A model generated the notes under the pieces. It was not told the origin of the DNA. It did not search any database and saw only the letters and a list, made by a program, of their open reading frames with translations. This document shows, in pieces, positions 1 through 8,018 of a stretch of DNA of 64,000 bases (position 1 is the first letter of the stretch; the number at the start of each line of letters is the position of its first letter). The DNA comes from Ignavibacteriales bacterium. GTDB lineage: Bacteria; Bacteroidota; Ignavibacteria; Ignavibacteriales; Melioribacteraceae. The position numbers were made by a program, and so were the translations under genes. The stretch spans positions 1 through 64,000 of the forward strand of contig JAIOYW010000016.1 of assembly GCA_021740915.1 (NCBI GenBank), read 5' to 3'.

Positions 1-2
1 AT

Positions 3-149
3 ATGTACTCAGTTTACGCGATACGTAGTATTAATAGAAATTATATCTATATCGGTCTTACTAATAATATTCGAAGAAGATTTGCTGACCATAATTCTGG
101 TTACAACAGAACGACTAAACCTTATGCACCTTTTCACCTGAATTATTAG
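3..149 (+). pseudogene. Truncated GIY-YIG endonuclease fragment
   Basis: A 48-codon reading frame starts at ATG 3 and ends at TAG 147-149. It begins MYSVYAIRS and continues through NYIYIGLTNNIRRRFADHNSG to TKPYAPFHLNY. This matches the N-terminal half of the small (about 80-95 aa) GIY-YIG proteins common in Bacteroidota: the Y-IG strands, the Arg-rich helix and the H-N-SG turn are present. The C-terminal half, including the catalytic Glu region and the REKxLK helix, is missing and I find no continuation in another frame. A terminator for the opposite strand follows at once. It is most likely a decayed gene. The fragment lies at the window edge, so what lies upstream is unknown. Confidence 0.7.
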
Positions 150-155
150 AGGCTA

Positions 156-190
156 AAAAAAGTAAAAAAAATCCCGGCTTAACCGGGATT
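156..190 (-). terminator. Intrinsic terminator of the cold-shock gene
   Basis: Eight-base arms AATCCCGG and CCGGGATT (170-190) enclose a CTTAA loop. Read on the minus strand, the stem is followed by two T-runs. It lies 25 nt past the stop codon of the cold-shock gene, which fits rho-independent termination. Confidence 0.8.
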
Positions 191-214
191 AGAATTGCAA
201 GCACAACAAAATTT

Positions 215-427
215 CTATTTTATAACTGTGACCTCTGTTGCCTGAAGTCCTTTAGCTCCTTCAGATACAGAAAATTCAACTTTATCATTTTCTTCAAGCG
301 AACGAAATCCGTCACCAACAATTGATTTATAGTGAACAAATACATCTTCACCATTTTCTTGTTGAATAAAGCCAAATCCTTTCACTCTGTTAAACCATTT
401 AACAGACCCTTGTTTGCGCTCTGCCAT
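215..427 (-). CDS. csp: Cold-shock domain protein (CspA family)
   Basis: This 70-aa protein is a single cold-shock (OB-fold) domain that binds single-stranded RNA and DNA and melts mRNA structure in the cytoplasm. Both nucleic-acid motifs are visible: RNP1 as KGFGFI (residues 16-21) and RNP2 as VFVHY (29-33), after the typical GSVKWFN strand. Length and motifs are standard for the family. An AAAGGAG ribosome-binding site lies just upstream of the ATG. The gene stands alone, with its own promoter (555..585), a leader of about 120 nt and its own terminator. A long leader is typical of cold-inducible csp mRNAs, so temperature-dependent translation is plausible but not shown here. Confidence 0.95.
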   Translation of the reverse strand: MAERKQGSVKWFNRVKGFGFIQQENGEDVFVHYKSIVGDGFRSLEENDKVEFSVSEGAKGLQATEVTVIK

Positions 428-554
428 AACAGATGCTCCTTTAGTTATTTTTAATAGATTACTTTGACAGAGCTTAGAGAACCAAGATGCACTTTGATTT
501 GCTTCTAATGAACCCCAAAAAGGGCTTGTTTCTAAAGATACTGCCTAGTGTTCG

Positions 555-585
555 CAAAATTAAGTAAATCTAATTCAACTTCAAA
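555..585 (-). promoter_or_regulatory. Bacteroidota-type promoter for csp
   Basis: On the minus strand this reads TTTG (582-585), 19 nt, then TAATTTTG (555-562). It is an exact match to the Bacteroidota sigma-ABfr consensus TTTG-N19-TAnnTTTG. Transcription would start near 548, giving a leader of about 120 nt before the csp ATG at 427. The rest of the 428-768 gap shows no gene. Confidence 0.75.
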
Positions 586-768
586 ATGAATAATAAGTGT
601 CATATATTCTCCATAAAATTTCTATAGAAAAAGAATCATCGATAGTATCAGCACACCAGATAAATATTATTAATAAAAATCATCATTTATAATGGGAATG
701 ATTATATTTATAAGAAGTAATTATTTTGAAATCAATCAAGACCCCTTATGACACCAAAGGATATATTT

Positions 769-1620
769 ATGTCGTTTCAGGAAGCGGTAAAATATCCGCT
801 TTTTTCAATTAACCAAACACCAGTTTCAGCAATGTCAATAATGGTTTTTCTGGTAATACTTCTGCTTACCATTCTAATTTCACGACTGGTGAAGAAAAAA
901 CTATTAAAAAGTATTTTTTCAAAATTTAATCTTGAAATTGGCATTGAATTTACATTGACAAGAATTACACAGTATTTGATTCTGATGACCGGACTCTTTT
1001 TGGGTTTTCAGTCAATTGGCATCGACCTGAGCGGTTTGGCTGTGATTGTTGGTTTTCTCTCAGTTGGAATTGGTTTCGGTCTGCAGAATGTGACTTCGAA
1101 TTTTGTATCCGGTCTGATTCTTTTATTTGAAAGACCAATCAAAGTTGGTGATCGGGTGACCGTTGGAGATAAAATCGGAGATGTTGAAAACATAAGAATA
1201 CGCTCCACAACTATACGGACATTAAATAATATTTCAATAATTGTCCCAAACACTGAATTCATCTCAAATTCAGTTATTAATTGGTCTCATGGTGATAAAC
1301 GGATGCGTCTTGATCTGGAAATCGGAGTATCTTATAATTCAGACCTTCAAAAAGTTATAAATGCATTAACAGAAGTAGCGAAAGAGAATTTGGAAATTCT
1401 TCAGGATCCTCCGCCTGAAGTGCTGCTGAGAGAATTTGGGGATTCTGCCTGGAATATGCAATTACGCGTCTGGCTTCCTGATCCCAAAAGATTTGATTTA
1501 GTGAAATCAGACCTGAATTGTGCAATCGTTGGGAAATTTAGAGAGAATGAAATCGAAATTCCTTTCCCCCAACGAGATCTGCATTTGCGAACTGGGTTTT
1601 CGAAAAGTACTCAGATTTAG
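769..1620 (+). CDS. mscS: Small-conductance mechanosensitive channel (MscS family)
   Basis: This inner-membrane protein of about 283 aa should open under membrane tension to release solutes on hypo-osmotic shock. It has hydrophobic segments near residues 20-38 and 55-80 and a glycine/alanine-rich pore helix (AVIVGFLSVGIGFGLQNVTSNFVSG). The MscS beta domain follows (ERPIKVGDRVTVGDKIGDVENIRIRSTTIRTLNN and IVPNTEFISNSVINWS), then the alpha/beta C-terminal domain. I chose ATG 769 because AAAGGA lies 7 nt upstream. ATG 748 is in frame and adds seven residues but has no ribosome-binding site. The gene seems monocistronic; a weak GGAGA/TCTCC hairpin follows the stop. Confidence 0.9.
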   Translation: MSFQEAVKYPLFSINQTPVSAMSIMVFLVILLLTILISRLVKKKLLKSIFSKFNLEIGIEFTLTRITQYLILMTGLFLGFQSIGIDLSGLAVIVGFLSVGIGFGLQNVTSNFVSGLILLFERPIKVGDRVTVGDKIGDVENIRIRSTTIRTLNNISIIVPNTEFISNSVINWSHGDKRMRLDLEIGVSYNSDLQKVINALTEVAKENLEILQDPPPEVLLREFGDSAWNMQLRVWLPDPKRFDLVKSDLNCAIVGKFRENEIEIPFPQRDLHLRTGFSKSTQI

Positions 1621-1765
1621 ATTATCAGATTGGAGATTCTTTTCTCCTCGTAATTCTTTGACTCAATATTCAGAACTATTATGCAGTGGGATCCGGATAC
1701 AATAAATTCTTCAATTGATCATATGATAGTTTACTAGCTGTAGCTTTTAATACTTTATTGCAACA

Positions 1766-1773
1766 TATATTTG
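1766..1773 (+). promoter_or_regulatory. Possible promoter -7 element upstream of rrf2-cydAB
   Basis: TATATTTG fits TAnnTTTG of Bacteroidota promoters and lies about 150 nt before the regulator start. No TTTG is found at the expected distance upstream, which would fit an activated or weak promoter. The 1621-1923 gap otherwise holds only the inverted repeat at 1875..1905. Confidence 0.35.
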
Positions 1774-1874
1774 ATTTTTATCCCAAAACTGCATCTTTTT
1801 TCCTCCAGAACGTTCATCAATGCTTGCAACAGCAAATATGTAAAGAAAATTAATTCGATTTTTTTTAGTCATTT

Positions 1875-1905
1875 TGTTAATATGACAAATTTTATCATAT
1901 TAACA
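1875..1905 (+). promoter_or_regulatory. Perfect 11-bp inverted repeat, candidate operator of rrf2-cydAB
   Basis: TGTTAATATGA and its exact reverse complement TCATATTAACA flank a 9-nt spacer. The repeat is 31 bp long and ends 18 nt before the preferred Rrf2 start codon. Long symmetrical sites at this position are typical dimeric-regulator operators. Autoregulation by the adjacent Rrf2 protein, or control by an Fnr/Crp-type factor, is inferred. Confidence 0.6.
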
Positions 1906-1923
1906 TATATTTTTTTGGATACT

Positions 1924-2367
1924 ATGCAAATAACTTTGGCTGGTGAATACGCTCTACGTGCAATGATTTTCCTCTCATCACAGGGAGTTGGTGTTAAGTG
2001 TACGATAATTGATATCTCGAAAGCAAAACGAATCCCTGAAATGTTTTTAAGAAAAATAATTCCATTGTTGTGTAAATCTGGACTAATAATTTCCAAAAAA
2101 GGTAAATCCGGAGGGATATTTCTTGCAAGGGACCCAAACAAAATAACCCCGCTTGATATCCTCGAAGCTGTTGATGGACCGATTTACCTCACAAAATGTA
2201 TTAATGATAAAAATTTCTGCCAGGAAGTTGAGTGGTGTTCGGTTCATAGTATATGGAATGAAATTTTGGTTGAAATGAGAAATAAACTATCACAAAAGTC
2301 AATAGTTCAGATTGCTGTTGAAAGCGAAAAAAGAAAACTGCTTCATATAAATAAACTCAATTCATAA
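1924..2367 (+). CDS. Rrf2-family transcriptional regulator
   Basis: This 147-aa winged-helix regulator begins with the typical MQITLAGEYALRAMIFL and carries the recognition region IPEMFLRKIIPLLCKSGLIISKKGKSGG. Three cysteines follow in CINDKNFCQEVEWC (C-x6-C-x5-C). This resembles the Fe-S ligand cluster of IscR/NsrR/RsrR proteins, although the spacing is not canonical. The reading frame is open further upstream, but ATG 1924 gives the family start and leaves the inverted repeat 1875..1905 in the leader. cydA starts 13 nt downstream. The context suggests a redox, oxygen or NO sensor controlling the bd oxidase; the signal sensed is inference. Confidence 0.85.
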   Translation: MQITLAGEYALRAMIFLSSQGVGVKCTIIDISKAKRIPEMFLRKIIPLLCKSGLIISKKGKSGGIFLARDPNKITPLDILEAVDGPIYLTKCINDKNFCQEVEWCSVHSIWNEILVEMRNKLSQKSIVQIAVESEKRKLLHINKLNS

Positions 2368-2380
2368 AAAAGGAGTATAA

Positions 2381-3706
2381 ATGGATCCTGTATTATTAGC
2401 TCGCTTTCAGTTCGCAATGACTGTGGGCTTCCACTTTATCTTTCCGCCTCTGACAATTGGCATAGCCTGGATGCTTGTTATTTTTGAAGGTATTGGCTGG
2501 AAAAAAAATAACGCTGTCTATACTGAAATTGGCAAATTTTTCGGTAAAATACTTGGACTGATCTTTGCAGTTGGAGTGGCTACCGGAATTGTTATGGAAT
2601 TTCAATTTGGCACAAATTGGGCTGAGTATTCAAAATTCGTTGGCGATATTTTTGGCGCCCCGCTCGCTGCTGAAGGACTTTTTGCATTTTTCCTGGAATC
2701 AACTTTTCTAGGATTATATATCTTTGGGAGAGACAAAGTTTCCAAAGGTGTTCACTGGTTTTCAATCTTTATGGTTGCGGTAGGTTCAACAATCTCTGCA
2801 TTCTGGATACTGGTTGCAAACTCATGGCAGCAAACTCCTGCTGGTTTTATTTTAAGAAATGGCAGAGCGGAACTAACTGATTTCTGGACAGCAGTTTTTA
2901 ACCCATCAACTTTACCAAGGTTTTTTCATACTTTAGATGCAGCACTTATTGCTGGTGCGTTTTTTGTAGCTGGTGTTTCAGCTTATTTGATATTAAAGAA
3001 TAAGGGAGTTCAGGTTGCAAAAACGGCTCTCAGAGTTGCAGTTGTTTTTGGTCTTATTGTCTCTCTGCTCGAAGTATTTCCATTCGGGCATGAACATGCT
3101 AAACAAGTTGCAGAAACTCAACCCGAAAAATTCGCTGCGACTCAGGGTTTATATACTACTCAGGAAGGGGCTCCTGCTGCGATCTTTGCCTTCCCAACTA
3201 ATCATCCACCCAAATTACTTTTTCCAATCGAAATACCTGGCGTACTTAGCTGGCTTGCTTTTGGGGATTCCAAAGCTGTAATCAAAGGTATCAATGCATT
3301 CCCCCCGGATGAAGTACCGCCACTATTTCTCACATTCGTATCATATCATAATATGGTCATTCTCGGAATGTATTTTATCTTTATTATGGCTGTAGCTGCA
3401 TTTTTTCTGTATAAAAAGACACTATTCGATAAAAAATTGCTGCTGAGAATTTTTGTCTGGTCAATCCCTTTGCCTGTAATAGCAACTCAATTGGGATGGA
3501 TTGCTGCTGAAGTGGGAAGACAGCCATGGATTGTTTACGGATTATTAAAAACAAAAGACGCCGTATCATTCACCGTGGGAACTGGTGAATTGATATTTTC
3601 AATAATTTTATTCGGACTTATCTATCTGCTCTTAGGTTCCGTATTTCTGGTCCTTCTTATAAAGAAAATCAAAACAGGACCAGATACAATAGTGAAGGAG
3701 GCATAA
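2381..3706 (+). CDS. cydA: Cytochrome bd quinol oxidase subunit I
   Basis: This 441-aa multi-spanning inner-membrane protein is the haem-bearing subunit of the bd oxidase, which oxidises quinol and reduces oxygen to water. Expected ligands are present: H18 (haem b595), H183 (haem b558), E98 and E106 of the proton path, the methionine of SYHNMVILG and the GRQPW signature near the quinol site. Residue offsets from the E. coli protein are only 1-3. The length indicates the short Q-loop class. A strong AAGGAG site precedes the ATG. It is co-transcribed with the upstream rrf2 gene and with cydB, whose ATG follows the stop codon by one base. High-affinity oxygen use at low oxygen is the known role of the family. 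Confidence 0.96.
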   Translation: MDPVLLARFQFAMTVGFHFIFPPLTIGIAWMLVIFEGIGWKKNNAVYTEIGKFFGKILGLIFAVGVATGIVMEFQFGTNWAEYSKFVGDIFGAPLAAEGLFAFFLESTFLGLYIFGRDKVSKGVHWFSIFMVAVGSTISAFWILVANSWQQTPAGFILRNGRAELTDFWTAVFNPSTLPRFFHTLDAALIAGAFFVAGVSAYLILKNKGVQVAKTALRVAVVFGLIVSLLEVFPFGHEHAKQVAETQPEKFAATQGLYTTQEGAPAAIFAFPTNHPPKLLFPIEIPGVLSWLAFGDSKAVIKGINAFPPDEVPPLFLTFVSYHNMVILGMYFIFIMAVAAFFLYKKTLFDKKLLLRIFVWSIPLPVIATQLGWIAAEVGRQPWIVYGLLKTKDAVSFTVGTGELIFSIILFGLIYLLLGSVFLVLLIKKIKTGPDTIVKEA

Positions 3707-3707
3707 A

Positions 3708-4736
3708 ATGGATTTGAATATTATTTGGTTCTTGTTAGTTGGAGTTCTTGTCATCGGTTATGCTATCCTGGATGGATTCGATCTTGGTGTTGGCGTAATT
3801 CAATTATTCACCAAAAATGAAAATGAACGCAGAGTAAATATTAATTCGATTGGGCCGGTCTGGGATGGTAATGAAGTCTGGTTATTGACAGGTGGTGGTG
3901 CCCTTTTCGCAGCGTTCCCAATTGTATATGCAACTGTATTCAGTGGGTTTTATCTTGCCTTTATGCTGCTGCTTACATTTCTGATTTTCAGGGCAGTCTC
4001 ATTCGAATTCCGTAAATATTCCGAAACTGCCAAAGCGAAACAAATCTGGGACTATTCTTTCGCAATCGGAAGTCTTGGTCCTGCGCTTTTATATGGCGTC
4101 GCCATCGGGAATATTATGAGAGGCGTGCCCATTCAGATAATTGAGGGTAAGATAGTGAACGAAATCTCTTTCCTCGGATTGTTAAATCCCTATGCACTTC
4201 TTATCGGCATTCTGAGTTTGGTCATGTTTACAATGCATGGAGCAATTTATCTTACAATGAAAACCGAAGATAAGCAGCGTCATAAATTAATAAAATGGGC
4301 AAATAGTCTTTGGATAGCACTCGTTGTACTCTATTTTGTCTCAACGGTTGCTACAATGTTTGCTGCCCCGTTCCTTTTTGTCGGCATACTGAAAAATCCC
4401 ATTTTCTGGGTTTTATTCATTCTTTTACTGGCTTCTTTTATCTATGTTCCTGTTGCGCTTAAATCAGGCAAATTCGGACATGCATTTATAGCATCTTCTA
4501 CTTTAATCTCAATGATGATAGGATTATTTGCTCTAAGTTTGTTCCCAAGACTTGTGCCCTCAAGCGTTGATCTGAACCTGCATAGTCTTACTATCTATAA
4601 TGCGTCTTCTTCACAGACTACTCTGGAAACGATGTTAATTATTGCTCTGATTGGTGTTCCACTGGTACTGATCTATACAATTTTTGTGTACAGAGTTTTT
4701 AGAGGCCCGGTAAAAATAACCAAAGAAAGCTATTGA
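3708..4736 (+). CDS. cydB: Cytochrome bd quinol oxidase subunit II
   Basis: This 342-aa membrane protein starts MDLNIIWFLLVGVLVIGYAILDGFDLGVG, the CydB signature, followed by the conserved GPVWDGNEVWLLTGGGALFAAFP block. It pairs with CydA and stabilises the haem subunit. The start codon is 1 nt after the cydA stop, behind a GAAGGAGG site. No cydX-like small subunit or cydDC exporter follows. A bidirectional terminator closes the operon. Confidence 0.96.
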   Translation: MDLNIIWFLLVGVLVIGYAILDGFDLGVGVIQLFTKNENERRVNINSIGPVWDGNEVWLLTGGGALFAAFPIVYATVFSGFYLAFMLLLTFLIFRAVSFEFRKYSETAKAKQIWDYSFAIGSLGPALLYGVAIGNIMRGVPIQIIEGKIVNEISFLGLLNPYALLIGILSLVMFTMHGAIYLTMKTEDKQRHKLIKWANSLWIALVVLYFVSTVATMFAAPFLFVGILKNPIFWVLFILLLASFIYVPVALKSGKFGHAFIASSTLISMMIGLFALSLFPRLVPSSVDLNLHSLTIYNASSSQTTLETMLIIALIGVPLVLIYTIFVYRVFRGPVKITKESY

Positions 4737-4747
4737 GTATGATTATT

Positions 4748-4785
4748 AAAAAAAACTCCGGCTTTTGCCGGCCGGAGTTTTTTTT
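4748..4785. terminator. Bidirectional terminator between cydB and the efflux operon
   Basis: Arms AACTCCGG and CCGGAGTT enclose a CTTTTGCCGG loop. The stem is flanked by A-run and T-run on either side, so it can terminate both cydB (plus) and the ABC permease gene (minus), whose stop codon lies at its edge. Confidence 0.85.
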
Positions 4786-6010
4786 ATTCATACCTTAGTG
4801 CTTCGATTGGATCAAGATTTGAAGCTTTGAAAGCGGGATAAGTCCCAAATGTAATCCCGATTAAAACGCATAGTAGAACCCCGATACCAACCCAATCCAT
4901 TGGAATAGTCGCAGTTGCGTTTAATAACGAACCGGCAAGATTACCTACCATTACTCCTAAAACAATCCCAATTGCCCCTCCAAATAAGCACAATGCTATA
5001 GCTTCAAAGAGAAACTGACTTAGTATATTCGATTTTCTTGCTCCAATTGCCTTTCGAATGCCTATCTCCCGTGTTCGCTCCGTCACCGAAACGAGCATAA
5101 TATTCATAATCCCGACACCCGCAGCCAATAGAGCGATAGCCCCGATCACAATTGCCCCAATCCTGACACCCGAAGTAATATCATTTATCTGACTCAAAAC
5201 ATTTTCATTAGTTCGAATCTCAAAATCATTCTCTTCACCAGGTGCCACTTTTCTAATCACACGCATATGCCCAACTGCTTTTTCAATCAGATCCTTATAT
5301 ACTCGTTCGTCATCAGCACGCACAGTTATATTTACAGAACGGCCTCTCTTTCCATAAAGTGATTGATAAGTTGTATGGGGAATAAGAGCAAAATTATCCT
5401 GACTCTGACCAAAAAAATCCCCTTTGGATTCCAATATTCCAATAACAGTTAATTTCTTGCCGTCAAATGCGATTTCCTGACCAAGAGGATCTATTTTCTT
5501 AAATAATGCCTCCACAATATCAGGTCCAAGAACAATTACATTCGAAGAGCTCTCCATATCTCTTGAATTTATGTCTCTTCCACGGGCAATAACCCAGTCG
5601 TTATTGAGAAAACCTTCCGGAGTAATCCCGCCAACAGAAACATTCGGATTAGTTTCCTCGCCGCGATATTTTAGTAATCTACCAAAATTCCATTGCTCAG
5701 CGCCCACATTTTGTGTTTCAGTTAATCGCTGCTTAAGCTCATAGTATTCTTCAATCGTAATATCTTTACGGTTTCGATATTTAGCCCATGAACCAGGCCC
5801 TCCTGTCCGCACAGATGGCCATTTCTGTATCTGAAATGTATTTGAATTAAGTGCGGAAACTCCCTCTTCAATACTTTTCTGGAGCATCGATATAACAGTA
5901 CTTATAGATATTATCGAAAAAATACCGACAACAATTCCCAGCACAGTAAGCGCTGATCTCAGTTTGTTCGCCCTGAGTGAAGAAAAAGCAAGCTTTAATA
6001 GTTCATACAT
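4784..6010 (-). CDS. MacB/FtsX-type ABC transporter permease (second copy)
   Basis: This 408-aa permease has one N-terminal membrane helix (LTVLGIVVGIFSIISISTVI), a MacB-PCD periplasmic domain of about 230 residues and three C-terminal helices. The conserved SVTERTREIGIRKAIGARKSNILSQFLFEA loop is followed by a C-terminal ASNLDPIEALRYE tail. It has no ATPase domain; the separate ATPase of the operon (7281..8003) should serve it. The other permease lies 17 nt upstream. The two are similar in layout and probably form a heterodimer in a tripartite pump. Substrate unknown: macrolides, peptides, siderophores or lipids are all possible for the family. Confidence 0.9.
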   Translation of the reverse strand: MYELLKLAFSSLRANKLRSALTVLGIVVGIFSIISISTVISMLQKSIEEGVSALNSNTFQIQKWPSVRTGGPGSWAKYRNRKDITIEEYYELKQRLTETQNVGAEQWNFGRLLKYRGEETNPNVSVGGITPEGFLNNDWVIARGRDINSRDMESSSNVIVLGPDIVEALFKKIDPLGQEIAFDGKKLTVIGILESKGDFFGQSQDNFALIPHTTYQSLYGKRGRSVNITVRADDERVYKDLIEKAVGHMRVIRKVAPGEENDFEIRTNENVLSQINDITSGVRIGAIVIGAIALLAAGVGIMNIMLVSVTERTREIGIRKAIGARKSNILSQFLFEAIALCLFGGAIGIVLGVMVGNLAGSLLNATATIPMDWVGIGVLLCVLIGITFGTYPAFKASNLDPIEALRYE

Positions 6011-6027
6011 ATAGTTTTTCCTTGTTC

Positions 6028-7269
6028 TTATTCATATCTGAGAGCTTCAACCGGGTCCATTTTTGCGGCACTATACGCAGGCGCAAACCCCGATATCAAT
6101 CCAGTTAAGAGTGACACAACGAATGCAAGGACAACTGCATCGTACTGCAAAGAGACAGGGAAATCATACTGCTCTATTATTCTTGTTCCAAGAAATGCGA
6201 CGAAAAACCCCATAACCCCGCCAATCAGGCATATAATCGCTGATTCCGCTAAGAATTGGCTTAGGATTGTCCTCCTTTTTGCTCCGATTGCTTTTCTTAT
6301 TCCTATCTCCTTTGTCCTTTCTTTCACAGAAACAAACATAATATTCATAATTCCGATTGCCCCAACAAATAAAGAAAGACCGGTGATAACAAAACCGGCT
6401 ATCTGAATTACACCGATCGTTTTATTGATTTCGCTCAGCAAACCTTCCTGCTGATTTATGGAGAAATCATCTGCTTCATAATATTTAAGGCCCCTAACCT
6501 GCCGCATTGCACCAATAGCTTCCTGCTTCACATCCTCAACGAGCTGACTGTTTGGTGCACGTACATTGATCGTAATGCTTCGAAAGGATTCATTCTGGAA
6601 AAACTTGAATACAGCATCAATTGGAACAAACACCTGATTATCAGGGTTGAAACTTCCCATAACAAAACTGCCCTGTTCTTCGAGAACCCCAACGACCTTA
6701 AATTTATTGCCCTTCAGCTCAATTTCTTCACCAACCGCACTTCCGAAGGGAAAGAGCTGTTTATTGATTTCACTCCCCAGTACAACAACACTCCTGGCAC
6801 CTTTGCTCTCGATTTCATTGAAAAACCTGCCCTGGTTAAAATTAAGATTTGTTGTTCGAAGATACTCGTTGGTCGTACCGGTGACCATCATAAATTCAAT
6901 ACTGGTCTCACCTTTTTTTATTGTCTGGTTGGTCCAGATACTCGGTGCAACTGCAACTGGTAATTTCACAAGATCCTTAAAACGTTCATATTCTTCCATA
7001 TTAAGGTTTCTCCGGTTGCGCATCTGCCACCATGGAATATCATTATTAAACCATGCCCATTTATCTATATAAAGGTTATCTGACCCAAGCGAACTAACAC
7101 CTTTCTGGAATGACTGATCAATCCCGGTAACGGCAGTTGACATCAACACAACGGCCGCGATTCCGATAACAATTCCAAGAGTTGTAAGAATAGAACGAAT
7201 CTTATTTGCTCTGATCGCTCTCAGGGAGATCAGTAAACCTTCTTTCAACTCAAATAGAAAATTTCCCAT
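6028..7269 (-). CDS. MacB/FtsX-type ABC transporter permease (first copy)
   Basis: This 413-aa permease has the same design as its downstream neighbour: an N-terminal helix (ILTTLGIVIGIAAVVLMSTAV), a MacB-PCD periplasmic domain, then SVKERTKEIGIRKAIGAKRRTILSQFLAES and three C-terminal helices ending in AKMDPVEALRYE. It lies 11 nt after the ATPase gene with an AAAAGGC site. The pair looks like an old duplication, with conserved ends and a diverged periplasmic part. It should couple ATP hydrolysis in the cytoplasm to gating of the periplasmic adaptor and TolC-like channel. Confidence 0.9.
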   Translation of the reverse strand: MGNFLFELKEGLLISLRAIRANKIRSILTTLGIVIGIAAVVLMSTAVTGIDQSFQKGVSSLGSDNLYIDKWAWFNNDIPWWQMRNRRNLNMEEYERFKDLVKLPVAVAPSIWTNQTIKKGETSIEFMMVTGTTNEYLRTTNLNFNQGRFFNEIESKGARSVVVLGSEINKQLFPFGSAVGEEIELKGNKFKVVGVLEEQGSFVMGSFNPDNQVFVPIDAVFKFFQNESFRSITINVRAPNSQLVEDVKQEAIGAMRQVRGLKYYEADDFSINQQEGLLSEINKTIGVIQIAGFVITGLSLFVGAIGIMNIMFVSVKERTKEIGIRKAIGAKRRTILSQFLAESAIICLIGGVMGFFVAFLGTRIIEQYDFPVSLQYDAVVLAFVVSLLTGLISGFAPAYSAAKMDPVEALRYE

Positions 7270-7280
7270 CTGATTGCCTT

Positions 7281-8003
7281 TTATTGTAAAGAATGATTGT
7301 TTGAACTAGGGATAATCCTTTTCTCAACATATTCATCCCTTTCGATCATGCCATCGCGGATTCTGATGATCCTCGCAGCGTGTTCAGCAATATACTCTTC
7401 ATGCGTAACCAATATTATTGTATTTCCGGTACTATGCAATTCACTGAAGAGAGCCATAATATCCTCTCCTGTCTTAGTGTCCAGGTTACCGGTTGGTTCA
7501 TCTGCAAGAATGATTGAAGGGCTTGTTACTAATGCCCTGGCTATTGCCACACGTTGCCTTTGCCCGCCTGATAACTCATTTGGTTTATGCGTCACCCTAT
7601 CTGAAAGACCAACTTTTGCAAGTGCTTCACGCGCACGTTCTTTCCTTTCATATGAATTCATTCCTGCATAGATGAGCGGAAGCTCAACGTTATGAAGTGC
7701 ATCGGAACGCGGAAGCAGATTGAATGTCTGGAATACAAAACCTATTTCTTTATTTCTGATCTTCGCCAGATCATTATCGTCCATATCTCCAACACTGATT
7801 CCATTGAATATATATGATCCTTTGGAAGGAGTATCCAGACATCCGAGAATGTTCATAAGAGTAGATTTTCCGGAACCCGAGGGTCCCATTATGGCAACAT
7901 ATTCATTTTTTTCAATTGTAAGAGATACATCCCTCAGGGCATGAACTTCCTCAGAACCCACATCGTATATTTTTGCAATATGTTCAATACTTATAAGATT
8001 CAT
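7281..8003 (-). CDS. ABC transporter ATPase (MacB/LolD class)
   Basis: This 240-aa nucleotide-binding subunit has Walker [10 protein letters not shown] near residue 40, the Q-loop in [10 protein letters not shown], the [15 protein letters not shown] signature, Walker [13 protein letters not shown] and the H-loop in ILVTHE. NLLPR and GNLD are typical of the MacB/LolD/FtsE group. It should drive the two FtsX-type permeases encoded immediately downstream. The adaptor gene ends 15 nt upstream, so transcription as one unit is very likely. Confidence 0.93.
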   Translation of the reverse strand: MNLISIEHIAKIYDVGSEEVHALRDVSLTIEKNEYVAIMGPSGSGKSTLMNILGCLDTPSKGSYIFNGISVGDMDDNDLAKIRNKEIGFVFQTFNLLPRSDALHNVELPLIYAGMNSYERKERAREALAKVGLSDRVTHKPNELSGGQRQRVAIARALVTSPSIILADEPTGNLDTKTGEDIMALFSELHSTGNTIILVTHEEYIAEHAARIIRIRDGMIERDEYVEKRIIPSSNNHSLQ

Positions 8004-8018
8004 CTTAGTCCCGGGTTT

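Noticed and set aside
1630-1655. GGAGA/TCTCC hairpin after mscS as a terminator
   Set aside because: The stem is only five bases and no T-run follows, so it was not listed as a feature.
1771-1923. Upstream extension of the Rrf2 gene
   Set aside because: The 51 extra residues resemble no family and would place the operator-like repeat inside the coding sequence.
4737-4783. Possible cydX small subunit after cydB
   Set aside because: The short frame runs through the terminator and has no CydX-like membrane helix.
6647-7072. Plus-strand 141-codon frame
   Set aside because: Antisense to the ABC permease gene; no recognisable domain.
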